Positions 1 through 9,467 of a stretch of DNA of 64,000 bases are shown here, in pieces (positions within the stretch are counted from its first letter, which is position 1; each line of letters starts with the position of its first letter). A model generated the notes under the pieces. The model had not been told where the DNA came from, searched no databases, and was given only the letters and a program-made list of their open reading frames with translations. Position numbers and translations under genes: made by a program. This DNA comes from DASWNP01 sp036399175. GTDB lineage: Bacteria > Acidobacteriota > Blastocatellia > Pyrinomonadales > Pyrinomonadaceae. The stretch is from contig DASWNP010000003.1 in assembly GCA_036399175.1 (NCBI GenBank), forward strand, positions 1 to 64,000. Direction: 5' to 3'.

Positions 1-64
1 CGTCTGTTGCTTTTCGGGCGGGTTTCGACCCCGGCCGCGCAAGCAGGAGAGGGCCGCCCGACTC

Positions 65-913
65 TTAACTGACGAATTCGACTTCGACGCGGCGGGGGAT
101 GATGCCGCGCTCCGCGCCTTCGTCGAGGAGGCGCTGGACGGCGGCGCGGCCGCGCGCCGTGTAGTCGAGCGTCATCTGATTGACCCACATCGCGACGAAG
201 CGGTCGGCCAGTTCCGTGTCCATGTCGCGCGCGAACTGCATGGCGTAGGCGAGAGCGTCCGCTCGATGTTCGAGCGAGTAGCGGATGCTCTCGTGCAGGT
301 AGTGAGAGACGCGCGAGATGGTCTCTGTGCCGAGGTCGCGGCGGATGACGTTTCCGCCCATCGGGAGCGGAAGCCCCGTCTGGCCGTGCCACCACTCGCC
401 CAAATCCACCACCTTTTGCAGCCCTAAATTTTGATAGAAGAGCTGGCCTTCGTGAATCAAAAGTCCCGCGTCGCACGCGCCGCTTCTGACGGCGTCGATA
501 ATGCGGTCGAAGGGAACGACTTCGTATGAGAAATCGGGGCAGAGGATGCGCAGGGCGAGAAAGGCGCTCGTCAGCTTTCCGGGCACGGCGATTTTCAGGC
601 GCGACAAATCCTCCGTCTTGTAAGGCTCGCGGGCGACGACGATGGGGCCGTAGTTGTCGCCGATGCTCGCGCCGTGCGGAAGCAGCGTGTAGCGGTCGGC
701 GATGTAGGCGTAGGCGTGGAAGCTGATGGCCGTCACGTCGTAGACGCCGCGCATCGCCTTCTCGTTGAGCGTCTGGATGTCTTCGAGGACGTGCGTGAAT
801 TCGAGGTCGCCCGTGTCGAGCTTGTTGGTCGCCAGCGCGTAGAACATGAAGGCGTCGTCCGAGTCGGGCGAATGAGCGACGGTGATGGTGCGTTTTTCGG
901 TTGCGGTGGTCAT
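65..913 (-). CDS. mqnD: 1,4-dihydroxy-6-naphthoate synthase MqnD
   Basis: A 282-residue protein of the MqnA/MqnD periplasmic-binding-protein fold. MqnD converts cyclic dehypoxanthine futalosine to 1,4-dihydroxy-6-naphthoate in the futalosine route to menaquinone. Family features seen are the N-terminal [14 protein letters not shown] segment (about residues 14-27), the central ISFHAYAYI stretch and the [16 protein letters not shown] segment that follows [10 protein letters not shown]. Length is normal for MqnD and the protein lacks a signal peptide, as expected for a cytoplasmic enzyme. It is the last gene of a minus-strand set with mqnE, a UbiA prenyltransferase and ubiX, which fits one pathway. 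The TAA stop lies 64 bases from the window edge; those 64 bases show nothing recognisable. Confidence 0.93.
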   Translation of the reverse strand: MTTATEKRTITVAHSPDSDDAFMFYALATNKLDTGDLEFTHVLEDIQTLNEKAMRGVYDVTAISFHAYAYIADRYTLLPHGASIGDNYGPIVVAREPYKTEDLSRLKIAVPGKLTSAFLALRILCPDFSYEVVPFDRIIDAVRSGACDAGLLIHEGQLFYQNLGLQKVVDLGEWWHGQTGLPLPMGGNVIRRDLGTETISRVSHYLHESIRYSLEHRADALAYAMQFARDMDTELADRFVAMWVNQMTLDYTARGRAAVQRLLDEGAERGIIPRRVEVEFVS

Positions 914-927
914 GCTTTGGATTTTCT

Positions 928-2040
928 TTAGACCTGGGTAACTTCTCGTTCTACCGGATTATAAAGTGTGTCGCGCTCGACGGGAGAGAAGCCCGCGTCT
1001 TCGATGAGCGCGACTATCTCCTGCTTCGACATCTTGACCTCACCGCCCGCTTCGACCGAGTAGCTCTCAGACAGCTCGCCGCCTTCGGTGATGGTGCCGT
1101 CGAGGTCGTTCGCGCCGTAGTGGAGCGCGACCTGCGCGAGACGCTTTCCGAGCATCACCCAGTAGGCTTTGATGTGCGCGAAGTTGTCGAGCATGAGACG
1201 CGAGACGGCAACGGTCTTCAGTGAATCGACGCCCGAGGGGCCGGGCAGGTGCGGAAGCTGCGTGCCCTCGGGGTAGAAGGCGAGCGGGATGAAACACTGA
1301 AAGCCGCCCGACTTGTCCTGCTGCTCGCGCAGGCGGACGAGATGGTCGATGCGGTCTTCTACGGATTCGATGTGGCCGTAGAGCATCGTGGCGTTGGTCT
1401 TAAGACCAGCCGCGTGGACTTTGCCCGCGAGGTCGAGCCAACGCTGGGCGTCGCACTTGTGCGCGCAAATCATCGAGCGCGTCGGCTCGCGGAAAATCTC
1501 CGCGCCTCCGCCCGGACACGAATCCATGCCAGCCGCCTTCAGTTCTTCGATGACCGCCTCGTCCGTCATCTTGTAGAAGTGCGCGAAGTGGTCAAGCTCG
1601 ACCATCGTGAAAGCCTTCAGGTGAAGCTGCGGATATTGTCGCTTCAGCGACGAAAGCAAGTCCGTGTAGTAACGGAAGGGAAGCTTCGTGTTCAGGCCGC
1701 CGACGATGTGCAGCTCGGTCGCGCCCTCGGCGACGGCCTTGCCCGCGATACGAAGGGAGTCTTCGATGTTGTGCGTGTAGGCGTCCGCCTCGCGCGGCGT
1801 GCGGAAGAAGTTGCAAAACTTGCAGTCGGCGTAGCAGACGTTGGTCGGGTTGAAATGGCGGTTGACGTTGAAATAAGTCGTCAATCCGTGCATCCGCCGC
1901 CGGACGGTATCGGCAAGCTTCGAGAGCGCCGCTAAATCGTTCGTCTCGTAGAGCGCGAGGCCGTCGGCGAAAGAGAGGCGCTCGCCCGCTTCTACTTTCG
2001 CGGCCAGCTCGTTCAGTTTCGGGTCGTGTGAAAAGTTCAT
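928..2040 (-). CDS. mqnE: Aminodeoxyfutalosine synthase MqnE (radical SAM)
   Basis: A 370-residue radical SAM enzyme. MqnE joins 3-[(1-carboxyvinyl)oxy]benzoate to SAM to give 6-amino-6-deoxyfutalosine. The Fe-S signature C-x3-C-x2-C is visible as CYADCKFC near residue 70, followed by the substrate-channel segments LHIVGGLN and CPGGGAEIF typical of the MqnE/MqnC/CofH group. The GGGAEIF version and the company of mqnD favour MqnE over MqnC; a close MqnC paralogue cannot be fully excluded without alignment. It ends 14 bases before mqnD, so the two are very likely co-transcribed. Confidence 0.9.
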   Translation of the reverse strand: MNFSHDPKLNELAAKVEAGERLSFADGLALYETNDLAALSKLADTVRRRMHGLTTYFNVNRHFNPTNVCYADCKFCNFFRTPREADAYTHNIEDSLRIAGKAVAEGATELHIVGGLNTKLPFRYYTDLLSSLKRQYPQLHLKAFTMVELDHFAHFYKMTDEAVIEELKAAGMDSCPGGGAEIFREPTRSMICAHKCDAQRWLDLAGKVHAAGLKTNATMLYGHIESVEDRIDHLVRLREQQDKSGGFQCFIPLAFYPEGTQLPHLPGPSGVDSLKTVAVSRLMLDNFAHIKAYWVMLGKRLAQVALHYGANDLDGTITEGGELSESYSVEAGGEVKMSKQEIVALIEDAGFSPVERDTLYNPVEREVTQV

Positions 2041-2067
2041 AGTCTTGATTATCTGAATTTCTCGTTT

Positions 2068-2685
2068 CTATTCCCAGAGAGAGCGCACGTCGAGCACGAA
2101 GCCGTGCAGCAGAGGCTCGCCCGAGACGCTTTCGGGGTCGTCTAAAATCTCGACGGCAGCTTGCGGTCGATAAATGTGAACCTTCTTCTCGAAGGGGTCG
2201 ATGAGCCAGCCAAGCTGCGCGCCGTTCTCCATGTACTCCTGCATCTTCTCCTGCAACTGCCGCAGCGAATCGCTCGGCGACCGCAGCTCGACGACGAAAT
2301 CAGGACAGAGCGGGAGAAATCTCTCCTGCTCTTCGTCCGAGAGAGCTTGCCATCTTTCATTGCGCACCCAAGCCATATCGGGCGAACGCTTCGCGCCGTT
2401 CGGCAGAGTGAAGACGGTAGAAGAATCCGAGCCTCTGCCCGTTCCGTCTTTTTCAACCCACGCGCCAAACGTGGCGATTAGTTTGAAGTTACGAACGCCT
2501 GGCTTCCATCCGGTTGGCGGCATGATGATGAGGTCTCCTGCGGTGGTGAGTTCGATGCGCGAGTCGCGGAAGTTGAGCATGCAGAAGTCGAAGAACTCCT
2601 GCTCGGTGAGCTTCCTGATGATGGGAGCGAGATGAAGCACGCGTGCCCCTGTGCTTTGTTCGCTCGGCGTGAGTGTGGCCGTCAT
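2068..2685 (-). CDS. Uma2-family (DUF820) restriction-endonuclease-like protein
   Basis: A 205-residue Uma2 family protein with a PD-(D/E)xK nuclease-like fold. The core is readable: RSPDMAWV (about residues 96-103) carries the first acidic residue, and DFVVELRSPSD (about 129-139) carries the E-x-R/K half of the site. These proteins multiply in cyanobacteria and acidobacteria and their biological role is unclear. The gene sits inside the menaquinone operon, 27 bases upstream of mqnE and 34 downstream of the prenyltransferase gene, with no pathway logic. It probably travels as a single-gene insertion that keeps the operon transcribed. Confidence 0.85.
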   Translation of the reverse strand: MTATLTPSEQSTGARVLHLAPIIRKLTEQEFFDFCMLNFRDSRIELTTAGDLIIMPPTGWKPGVRNFKLIATFGAWVEKDGTGRGSDSSTVFTLPNGAKRSPDMAWVRNERWQALSDEEQERFLPLCPDFVVELRSPSDSLRQLQEKMQEYMENGAQLGWLIDPFEKKVHIYRPQAAVEILDDPESVSGEPLLHGFVLDVRSLWE

Positions 2686-2719
2686 AAATCGCTTCCCCTT
2701 TCCGTCGAAACTCGCAAAC

Positions 2720-3589
2720 TCAGAACCTGAAGAAGACCGCGCCGCCGAAGGTCGCCAGCAGAATGATGCTGACGAAGGCGTTCGTGGTGAAGAAGGCCGC
2801 GTTGAGTCGTCCGAGGTCGTCGGCGCGCACGAGCGCGTGCTGGTAGACGAGGAGCGCGGCGGTCGCTATCACACCGGCGAGCGCGAGCAGGCCGAGCGAA
2901 GTCGTCAAGTATAACCCGACGAGGGCGGCGAACGCTCCCGCGTGGAGCAGGCGCGAAACGCTGAGCGCACGCGCGATGCCGAGGCGCGCGGGCATGGAGC
3001 GCAAGCCCGTCTGCCTGTCGAAGTCGTAATCCTGACAGGCGTAGAGCACGTCGAAGCCGGCAGTCCAGAGCAGGACGACGAGCGAGAGCAGGAGCGGGAC
3101 GGGGCTGTCGAGCGCGCCGCGCACGGCTATCCAAGCGCCCGTCGGAGCAATCGAGAGACACCAACCGAGCGCGATGTGCGAGAGCGAAGTGAAACGCTTC
3201 GTGTAGGAATAGGCGACGACGCTTGCGAGCGCGACGGGCGCGAGCAGGAGCGTCAAACGGTTGAGCATCGCGGCGGCGAGGAAAAAGAGTGCGGCCGAGA
3301 TAATCGTGAACGTCCAGACGAAGGAGAGCGAGAGCAGCCCGGCGGGGATGGCGCGGGTGCGCGTGCGCGGGTTGGCCGCGTCGAAGTGTCGGTCGGCGAT
3401 GCGATTGAAGGCCATCGCCGCCGAGCGCGCGCCGACCATCGCCAGAGTAATCCAGAGCAGCTCTCTCAGGCTGGGCAGGCCACCGGCGGCGAGCACCGCG
3501 CCCAAGAGCGCGAAGGGCAGCGCAAAGAGCGTGTGCTCGATTTTTATCATTTCGAGCGTCGTGCGAATGTTACGCGCCGTCTCCGACAT
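2720..3589 (-). CDS. mqnP: UbiA-family aromatic prenyltransferase, likely MqnP
   Basis: An integral membrane protein of 289 residues with about eight hydrophobic helices. The two Asp-rich Mg-diphosphate motifs of UbiA enzymes are present: NRIADRHFD near residue 63 and DYDFDRQTG near residue 185. Beside mqnD, mqnE and ubiX the likely job is prenylation of the 1,4-dihydroxy-6-naphthoate intermediate (MqnP); a 4-hydroxybenzoate substrate cannot be ruled out from sequence. The ATG at 3589 is used here; a TTG one codon earlier is also open. Confidence 0.85.
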   Translation of the reverse strand: MSETARNIRTTLEMIKIEHTLFALPFALLGAVLAAGGLPSLRELLWITLAMVGARSAAMAFNRIADRHFDAANPRTRTRAIPAGLLSLSFVWTFTIISAALFFLAAAMLNRLTLLLAPVALASVVAYSYTKRFTSLSHIALGWCLSIAPTGAWIAVRGALDSPVPLLLSLVVLLWTAGFDVLYACQDYDFDRQTGLRSMPARLGIARALSVSRLLHAGAFAALVGLYLTTSLGLLALAGVIATAALLVYQHALVRADDLGRLNAAFFTTNAFVSIILLATFGGAVFFRF

Positions 3590-3768
3590 CAACCTTTCAA
3601 CTCACCTCGAAAACAGTCTCGACCAACCCCGAAGCTTACAGCAAACTCCAGACCAACGCCGCCCGCGACTCAATCAGCGCTTTTGCGGCTCAAATAGCAT
3701 CGCTCTCATACTCCGCCTTTGCAAATCGCCACTCGACAGCTCATCCACTCGCACTCTGCCAGAACCGC

Positions 3769-4266
3769 TCAGGTTTCCGCGTCGCCTGTTTGCGAGCCGT
3801 CCGTCGAAGTCTCCGTTTGAGTCGTCGTCTGCCGGTCGAGCTTCTCCATGAAAAAGCCGGGCTCGATTTCCGCGAAACCGAAGCGGCGGTAAATCTCATG
3901 CGCGTCACGGGTAGCGAGCGTCCAGCGACGCAAGCCCTGCAACTGCGGGTGCGAGAGCGCGACTTCGACGAGCCACACGCCCAAGCCCTGCCCGCGCTCG
4001 CCTTCGTCCACGAAGACATCGGCGAGCCACGCGAAGGTCGTGTAGTCGGTGACGACTCGCGCGAAGCCGACCTGGCGCGCGCCCCTATAGAGACCGAAGG
4101 GGAGCGAATACTCAATCGAGCGGCGCACAAGCTCAAGCGGGCGACCCTGCGCCCAGTAGCTTTTCGTCGATAAGAATTGGTGTATGAAAGCGAGGTCGAG
4201 ACGTTTCGGGTCGGTGCTTATCTCGTAGTCGCCGCGCCGCCACTGCTGCCACTCGTCCTGAGCCAT
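3769..4266 (-). CDS. GNAT-family N-acetyltransferase
   Basis: A 165-residue acetyltransferase. The acetyl-CoA loop is seen as DEGERGQGLGVWLVE (about residues 90-104), matching the GNAT R/Q-x2-G-x-G/A pattern, followed by RRWTLATRDAHEIYRRFGF, the usual late GNAT strand-helix with the Y-x2-x-G-F ending. The frame stays open upstream to 4407, but that would run into ubiX and encode a basic low-complexity leader, so the ATG at 4266 (MAQDEW) is preferred. The C-terminal tail is rich in Thr, Glu and Asp. The substrate is unknown. It lies between the prenyltransferase gene and ubiX in the menaquinone operon without an obvious role there. Confidence 0.82.
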   Translation of the reverse strand: MAQDEWQQWRRGDYEISTDPKRLDLAFIHQFLSTKSYWAQGRPLELVRRSIEYSLPFGLYRGARQVGFARVVTDYTTFAWLADVFVDEGERGQGLGVWLVEVALSHPQLQGLRRWTLATRDAHEIYRRFGFAEIEPGFFMEKLDRQTTTQTETSTDGSQTGDAET

Positions 4267-4336
4267 CGTCGCTGTCAGCCCTCCGTCCGGCTCGAAGCCG
4301 GATGAAAGATTTCCCGCTCGCCTGCAAACAAAAATT

Positions 4337-5002
4337 TCAATCGCCTTCGAGCGCCACCGGCTCGGTCGCATCCGTCGCATCGGTCGCGCCGGGCGTTTCA
4401 GTCGCACCCTGCCAGCGCGTGGCCTGCGTGTGCGGGACGCCGAACTGGTCGAGGATACGAAAGACGAGATGATCGACCATCTCCTCGATGGTGCGCGGGC
4501 GATGATAGAAGGCGGGACTGGCCGGAAGGATGCGCGCCCCCGCGTGTGCGAGCCTGAGCATGTTTTCGAGGTGAATCGCGTTGTAGGGCGACTCGCGCAC
4601 GACGAGCACGAGTTTGCGCCCCTCCTTCAGAGTCACGTCGGCGGCGCGGTGAATCAGGTTCGTGCCTGCGCCCGAAGCGATTGCGCCGAGCGTGCCCATC
4701 GAACAGGGGACGACAAGCATCCCCGCCTGCACGTACGACCCCGAAGCGGGCGGCGCAGCCAGGTTGTCCAGACGATGCACGCGTACCAGCTTCGACCCGC
4801 GCGGCAAGCCCACCCAATCGTTGACGGAATTGACATCACCCAAATCTAATTTCGCGCCCAGCTCGACGCGCGCAACCAGCATCGCCGCCTCCGACATGAT
4901 GAGGTTGACGCGCTCGACAGCGCCGCTCGCCGCCAGTTGAATCAGCGTGCGATGCGCATAAATCGCGCCGGATGCCCCTGTGATGGCGACGGTCAGTTCC
5001 AT
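4337..5002 (-). CDS. ubiX: Flavin prenyltransferase UbiX
   Basis: A 221-residue UbiX/Pad1 protein that makes prenylated FMN for UbiD-type decarboxylases. Evidence is the N-terminal FMN-binding AITGASGAIYA (residues 5-15), the CSMGTLGAIASG segment (about 99-110), and ESPYNAIHLENM with the late PASPAFYHRP segment. In futalosine organisms a UbiX/UbiD pair is thought to decarboxylate the prenylated naphthoate, so this fits the operon; no ubiD is in this window. The C-terminal about 20 residues (ATETPGATDATDATEP) are a low-complexity tail not typical of UbiX. It is the first gene of the operon. Confidence 0.92.
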   Translation of the reverse strand: MELTVAITGASGAIYAHRTLIQLAASGAVERVNLIMSEAAMLVARVELGAKLDLGDVNSVNDWVGLPRGSKLVRVHRLDNLAAPPASGSYVQAGMLVVPCSMGTLGAIASGAGTNLIHRAADVTLKEGRKLVLVVRESPYNAIHLENMLRLAHAGARILPASPAFYHRPRTIEEMVDHLVFRILDQFGVPHTQATRWQGATETPGATDATDATEPVALEGD

Positions 5003-5094
5003 TTTGAAGCTCTCTCGAAGTCTTCGACCATCGGCGCTCGGCTGAAACAGTAAAGCTCAAACGCCGAAAGCTGCCCGTCGAAGACTTTCGATTT

Positions 5095-5124
5095 ATCTTA
5101 CGTTTCGCCGGAGGGGAATCGCAA
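5095..5124 (-). promoter_or_regulatory. Possible promoter for the ubiX-mqn operon
   Basis: On the minus strand TTGCGA is followed after 18 bases by TAAGAT, about 90 bases upstream of the ubiX start. The leader also holds an inverted pair (AGTCTTCGAC near 5019-5028 with its complement near 5077-5086). The match is moderate and the assignment tentative. Confidence 0.35.
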
Positions 5125-5165
5125 GCGTGCTTCTCGGCCACCTGCCGGGGCGGCGCGCTGCGACT

Positions 5166-6824
5166 TCAACGCCGCGCACGGTACAGCACGCAATCGACGA
5201 GCACGCCGACGCGCTCCATCTCCCGGCGCATGTAGCTCTCGATGAGGGCGGGACGTTGACCGTACAACGCGGGTGCGGTATCGAGGTCGGTGCAGATACT
5301 TTGAATCTCGCCGCGCGAGATGCGCTCGATTACTTCGCTTTCGCCTCTGCGCCCGAAGGCGGTTCTGAGCGGGTAGTCGAAGGGCGTCGGATTCCGCAGC
5401 CCGCTCGTCAGGTAGTAGAGACCCGCGCGCGGGCTGAGGATGAAAAACTTTCCGTCGCGCGTCGCCCCGTGCTCGACGAAAGTGTGCATCATGCTCTGTA
5501 TCGCGGAGTGCTCGTCGCGCCTGAGCAGGATGCCTCTGAAGTGGGGTATCGCGGAGCGTTGATACTCTCTTCGATTCGTGCTCCTGAGAGTATCGGCGAA
5601 GGCCAGAGCCAGCCCCGAGCCGAGCAGCAGAACTAGGCCGGCGTGCGCCAGCCGCTCCGTCGAAACAGCGCGCAAGGGTTTGAGCAGCCGCCACGCGTAC
5701 CACAGTCCGGGCAGCATCACGGGAAGGGCGAACGAGAGGTGGTAAAAGCTGACGCGCGGGAATGCGCCCGCGAAGGCCGCGACGGCAAACAACAGAGCCG
5801 TCAGCAGTCGCCCGCGCTCCCGCGCGCGGACGCGAAAGCAGGCCAGCAGCATCGACGCGAGAGCAAGCGGCGGCAGCAGAAAAATCATACTCTGAAAGAA
5901 GCCGTAAGCGGTTTTGAAAATTCGCGCAATCGTCAAATGTTCGCCGAAGGCTTCAAAGTAGGAACGCCCGGCGTGGCGTAGGTAATTAACCTTGTTTGTG
6001 AACCCGTAGTCGAGCAGTTTTTCGAGCCCGCCTTCGAGCCAGACAGGGAGCAGGCTGAGCCCGACCGTCAAAGAGAAAGCGATTATCAAGACTCCGAAAG
6101 ACCTGAGCACGCGCGAAGACTGAAGCGAGCGCGTCCACGTCGAATCTCTGTTTTTGTAGTTGAAGCCGACGGCGACGAGCGAGGCGACGAGCGCGTAGAA
6201 GCCGACGTTCTGCTTTGAAGCGAACGAGAGCCCGGCGCACGCCCCGGCGATGGCGAGCAGGTAGAGCCCGCCCCTCCGTCTCTGCCGTGCAGCGTCGGTC
6301 TCCCGTGCATCGACCTCGTGCGCGTCGGCCTCGCTCCACGAAAGCATGGCGCTCAAGCAGCAGAGAAAGAAGAGGCTCGACATGAAAGTGTAAGGGACGC
6401 TCGGCAGAAGCAGCCCCGGCGAGGTGTAGAGGAAGAGGGCGACGGAGATGTAGATGCGCGTCGTGAGCGGAGCGCCCAACTGGCGCGCGATGCGGCAGGA
6501 GACGAGCACGCCGCCAGCATAAAGCAGCGCGGCCAGAGCCTTCACCGATAGAATCTCAACGCCGAAGACGCTCGTCAGCATTCGCGCGGCGTAGGCCGAA
6601 AGAGGCATCACCCCGAAGAAGACATCCCGGTAGAGGACTTCGCCGGAATGAAGACGCGCCGACACCTGTAAGAACCATGCCTCGTCGGTGAGGACGAGTC
6701 CGCAGGTCGCGCTTCTCAGGAGCGCCGCGCCGAAGAGCAGCAACCCGCCCGCCAAAACGTATGCCGCTCGTCGCGGCCTCCCCGCTTCGTCGTCAGACCC
6801 GCGCGCCGCCTCTGAACTGTTCAT
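5166..6824 (-). CDS. Integral membrane glycosyltransferase-like protein (GT39/PMT type)
   Basis: A 552-residue polytopic membrane protein with roughly ten to twelve hydrophobic helices. After the first helix comes LTDEAWFLQVSARLHSGEV, the acidic first loop expected of C-superfamily, lipid-sugar-dependent glycosyltransferases (PMT/ArnT group), followed by LYRDVFFGVMPLSAY. The start is the ATG at 6824, which overlaps the stop of the upstream methyltransferase in an ATGA; the frame stays open further upstream but encodes Arg-rich junk. It is the last gene of a six-gene glycan operon, so transfer of a sugar from a polyprenyl carrier to a surface acceptor is a reasonable guess; donor and acceptor are unknown. 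Confidence 0.75.
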   Translation of the reverse strand: MNSSEAARGSDDEAGRPRRAAYVLAGGLLLFGAALLRSATCGLVLTDEAWFLQVSARLHSGEVLYRDVFFGVMPLSAYAARMLTSVFGVEILSVKALAALLYAGGVLVSCRIARQLGAPLTTRIYISVALFLYTSPGLLLPSVPYTFMSSLFFLCCLSAMLSWSEADAHEVDARETDAARQRRRGGLYLLAIAGACAGLSFASKQNVGFYALVASLVAVGFNYKNRDSTWTRSLQSSRVLRSFGVLIIAFSLTVGLSLLPVWLEGGLEKLLDYGFTNKVNYLRHAGRSYFEAFGEHLTIARIFKTAYGFFQSMIFLLPPLALASMLLACFRVRARERGRLLTALLFAVAAFAGAFPRVSFYHLSFALPVMLPGLWYAWRLLKPLRAVSTERLAHAGLVLLLGSGLALAFADTLRSTNRREYQRSAIPHFRGILLRRDEHSAIQSMMHTFVEHGATRDGKFFILSPRAGLYYLTSGLRNPTPFDYPLRTAFGRRGESEVIERISRGEIQSICTDLDTAPALYGQRPALIESYMRREMERVGVLVDCVLYRARR

Positions 6825-7555
6825 GGACGCTCGCACCTGAAAAGCTGGAAGGGAAGAAACGGACTGAAGAGGGGCACGCGTTCGAGAGCCGCTTCGAGTC
6901 GCGCGCCCGCCGCGCGGTTGGCGAGGAAGGGAGGGAAGAAGCCGAATCGCTCGACGGCGAAGCCTGTGAGCCCCGCACGTTGCGCCGCGCGCTCGACGAT
7001 GCTGCGGCGCATCTGCACGATTCCCTTGTCGCCCTCCCACGTCATGCCCGGCTTGAGCGCGACTTGCAGGTAGTAGAGAGGGTTGTACGCGTTCGGCTCA
7101 AGGAAGACGATGCGACCGCCCGGCCTTACGAGCCGCGCCATCGACGCGAAGCAGCGCGAGAGGTCGTGCAGATGATGCAGCGTGAAGAAGCCTATGACGG
7201 CGTCGAAACGCTCTCGAAGCTCCGGCGGGGCATCCCAGATGTCGGCGCAGTGGAGGGGAATTTGAAAACGTCCGGCGGCGAAAGAGCGCAGGCGCTCAAG
7301 CAACACGGGCGAGAGGTCGAGACCTTCGACGCGCAAGCCCCGTTCGGCCAGAAGCAGCGTGTAGCGACCCATGCCGCAGCCCACCTCCAGCACTCGCTCG
7401 CCGGGCAGAAGCCGCGCGAAGCGCAGCATCTCTTCGGCGTGTCGCCGCAGATAAGGCGAGCCGGAGGGCAGCATGTTGCGCTTCTCCGCGCGCTCGAAAT
7501 AGAGGCGCTGGCGCTGGTTGTGCTCCTCAAAATCTTTTCGTGCCAGGCTCTTCAT
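6821..7555 (-). CDS. Class I SAM-dependent methyltransferase
   Basis: A 244-residue methyltransferase. Motif I is VLEVGCGMGRYT (about residues 55-66), the acidic end of strand 2 is VEGLDLSP, motif IV is FDAVIGFFTLHHL, and LVRPGGRIVFLEPN marks the post-IV strand. This is the UbiE/Methyltransf_11 pattern used on small molecules, lipids or sugars. It overlaps both neighbours by 4 bases (ATGA), indicating tight translational coupling in the glycan operon. Substrate unknown; a lipid-linked sugar or polymer end is plausible from context. Confidence 0.85.
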   Translation of the reverse strand: MKSLARKDFEEHNQRQRLYFERAEKRNMLPSGSPYLRRHAEEMLRFARLLPGERVLEVGCGMGRYTLLLAERGLRVEGLDLSPVLLERLRSFAAGRFQIPLHCADIWDAPPELRERFDAVIGFFTLHHLHDLSRCFASMARLVRPGGRIVFLEPNAYNPLYYLQVALKPGMTWEGDKGIVQMRRSIVERAAQRAGLTGFAVERFGFFPPFLANRAAGARLEAALERVPLFSPFLPFQLFRCERP

Positions 7556-8448
7556 CTTTGAATTTTCTTCGCAGCCGACGACGCACGAACGCGCCTGTCT
7601 GCTAGCTCGCTCTCAGGCTCGTCGAATCGTCGCCCGAAAAAAGAGGCGACCTGCGACTCGTCCCCCGATGCTGATGATGCCAGCCGCGATGGCCAGATTC
7701 TTTGAAGCTTCCATCTCAGCACCCAGACGATTGCGCGAGAGGCGCTTCGGAGACGCCCGCGAAAATTGTAGGCCGACTCGCCCGTCGCACGACGGCTGCG
7801 CTCGACCGGCAGAGAGAGCATCGGCAGTCCCGCGCATCCAATCATCGAGACGACGAAAGGACGCCCGGCGCGCATCTTCAACAGTCGTTCGACGAGCGGC
7901 CTGCTCAGCGCGACGAAGATGCCTGCGTCGCGCGGGACGCCGCAGAGCAGGTGCAGCAGCCCTTTGAAGAGGCGCGAAGTGAGCAGCCGCGAAAACGACT
8001 CGTAGCGACCGCGCCTGCCCGCGAAGACCGCCCCGACACTTTCGTCAGCCGCATCGAGCAATAGAGGAACGGCCTCGGGCGGGTCTTGCAGGTCGGCGTC
8101 CATGACGATTGTCCAGCGCCCGCGCGAATACCGTAGGCCGACCAGCACGGCGCTGTGCTGGCCGACATTTGCCGCGAGCGACAACACCGCCGCACGAGCG
8201 TCTCGTTGCGCCAGTTCTTTCAACACCTCAAGCGAGCCTGCCGGACAACAGTCTTCGACGAAGATGATTTCGTAAGAGAGCTGCCGTTCCGTCATCGTGC
8301 GCCGCAAGCGCCGGTGAAGCTCCCGTAGAGTATCCGCATTTCGATAGACCGGCACGACGACGCTAATCTCCGGCGAGACCAGGCTCGCGCTCGCGTCGCC
8401 GTCGGCAACCTGCCGGCGCTCCTTCGTTACTGAAAGATGAAAAGACAT
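7552..8448 (-). CDS. GT2-family glycosyltransferase (DPM/GtrB-like)
   Basis: A 298-residue family 2 glycosyltransferase. ISVVVPVYRNADTL starts the GT-A domain, EIIFVEDCCP is the first acidic motif, NVGQHSAVLVGLRYSRG and VMDADLQDPPE contain the D-x-D-like metal site, and SRRATGESAY contains the late R/K-x-x-G-x-S-x-Y region seen in undecaprenyl- or dolichyl-phosphate sugar synthases. The C-terminal hydrophobic helices usual for GtrB are weak. The ATG at 8448 (MSFHL) is preferred to an upstream in-frame codon at 8529, which would overlap the epimerase gene by about 60 bases. With the membrane glycosyltransferase it suggests a lipid-sugar synthase plus transferase pair. Confidence 0.84.
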   Translation of the reverse strand: MSFHLSVTKERRQVADGDASASLVSPEISVVVPVYRNADTLRELHRRLRRTMTERQLSYEIIFVEDCCPAGSLEVLKELAQRDARAAVLSLAANVGQHSAVLVGLRYSRGRWTIVMDADLQDPPEAVPLLLDAADESVGAVFAGRRGRYESFSRLLTSRLFKGLLHLLCGVPRDAGIFVALSRPLVERLLKMRAGRPFVVSMIGCAGLPMLSLPVERSRRATGESAYNFRGRLRSASRAIVWVLRWKLQRIWPSRLASSASGDESQVASFFGRRFDEPESELADRRVRASSAAKKIQR

Positions 8449-8468
8449 CTTGAACTCTTCGTCCTGCT

Positions 8469-9467
8469 TTATATCTTCGCGCGTCGATTCCCGAGAGGCT
8501 CGTAGAAGTCGCGGTGAAGCCGAAGCCATTCGATTGTCTTCTGCAAGCCCTCCGGCAGCGTGTGGCGCGGCTCCCAGCCGAGCAGTCGCGCGGCTTTTTG
8601 CCTGTCGGCGACCCAGTGCGTCGCATCAGACCTGCGCGCCGCGTAAGCGCCCGCGCGCACGCGTATGCGCCTGCCGACAATCTCCTGAATCAACTCGACG
8701 ACCTCTTCGTTGCTCCACTGCCGACCCGTCCCGACGTTGATGATTTCGCCGGGCGCGACTCGCCCGGCCTGTGCGGCGCGCAGCGATGCCTCGACGGCGT
8801 CGGCGACGAAGATTAAATCGCGCCTATAGCCGGGGGCGGTCAGGTCTAGCGGGTAATCTTCGAGCGCGGCGAGGATGGCCGTCGGGATAAGACGCGAGCC
8901 CGCCTCCCAGTAGCCGTAGACTGAGAAGAGCCGCAAGACGACGAGCGGCAGAGCGTGCTCGCGCGCGAACTGTTGCGCGACGAGCGTGGCGGCGGCTTTC
9001 GTCGCTCCGTAGAAGGTCGAGGGCTCGGCGCAGTCCGTCTCCTTCATCGGCTCGGATTTGACGCCGTACTCAAGCGACCCGCCGAAGGCTACCAGGCGAC
9101 GAACGCTGCCCGCGAAGGCGGCGGCCTCCAGAAGATTGAGCGTGCCATCGACGTTCGTCCTGAGCGTCGCGCGCCGCGCTTCGGGCGAGTCGCTCGCGCG
9201 CCGCGTGGCGGCGTGAAAAACGTAGACGGGGCGAATGCTCTCGAAAATCCTTCCGAGAGCTTCGCGGTCGGTTACGTCGGCCTCGTGTCTGCTTACCCGT
9301 TCGAGAATCCCTTCGAGGCGTCGGAGGTTTGAGCCGCGCCTGACGACGGCGTGGATTTCAGCGCCGCGCCGCAGCAGCTCGCGCACGAGCTGCGCGCCGA
9401 CGAAGCCGCCCGCGCCGGTTAGCATTACCCTCTGCCCGCGAAAAAAATCTGCCTCGGGCTCGCTCAT
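8469..9467 (-). CDS. NAD-dependent epimerase/dehydratase (extended SDR)
   Basis: A 332-residue extended short-chain dehydrogenase. The Rossmann motif TGAGGFVGAQL (about residues 17-27) binds NAD(P). The catalytic Y-x3-K is FYGATKAAA (about 152-160), preceded by a Ser/Gly-rich strand GGSLEYG. The YRRDLIFVADAVEASLRAA region and the NVGTGRQWSNEEVVELI segment match nucleotide-sugar epimerases and dehydratases. It overlaps the aldolase gene by 4 bases (ATGA). It probably makes or modifies an activated sugar used by the neighbouring glycosyltransferases; the exact sugar cannot be read from sequence. Confidence 0.87.
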   Translation of the reverse strand: MSEPEADFFRGQRVMLTGAGGFVGAQLVRELLRRGAEIHAVVRRGSNLRRLEGILERVSRHEADVTDREALGRIFESIRPVYVFHAATRRASDSPEARRATLRTNVDGTLNLLEAAAFAGSVRRLVAFGGSLEYGVKSEPMKETDCAEPSTFYGATKAAATLVAQQFAREHALPLVVLRLFSVYGYWEAGSRLIPTAILAALEDYPLDLTAPGYRRDLIFVADAVEASLRAAQAGRVAPGEIINVGTGRQWSNEEVVELIQEIVGRRIRVRAGAYAARRSDATHWVADRQKAARLLGWEPRHTLPEGLQKTIEWLRLHRDFYEPLGNRRAKI

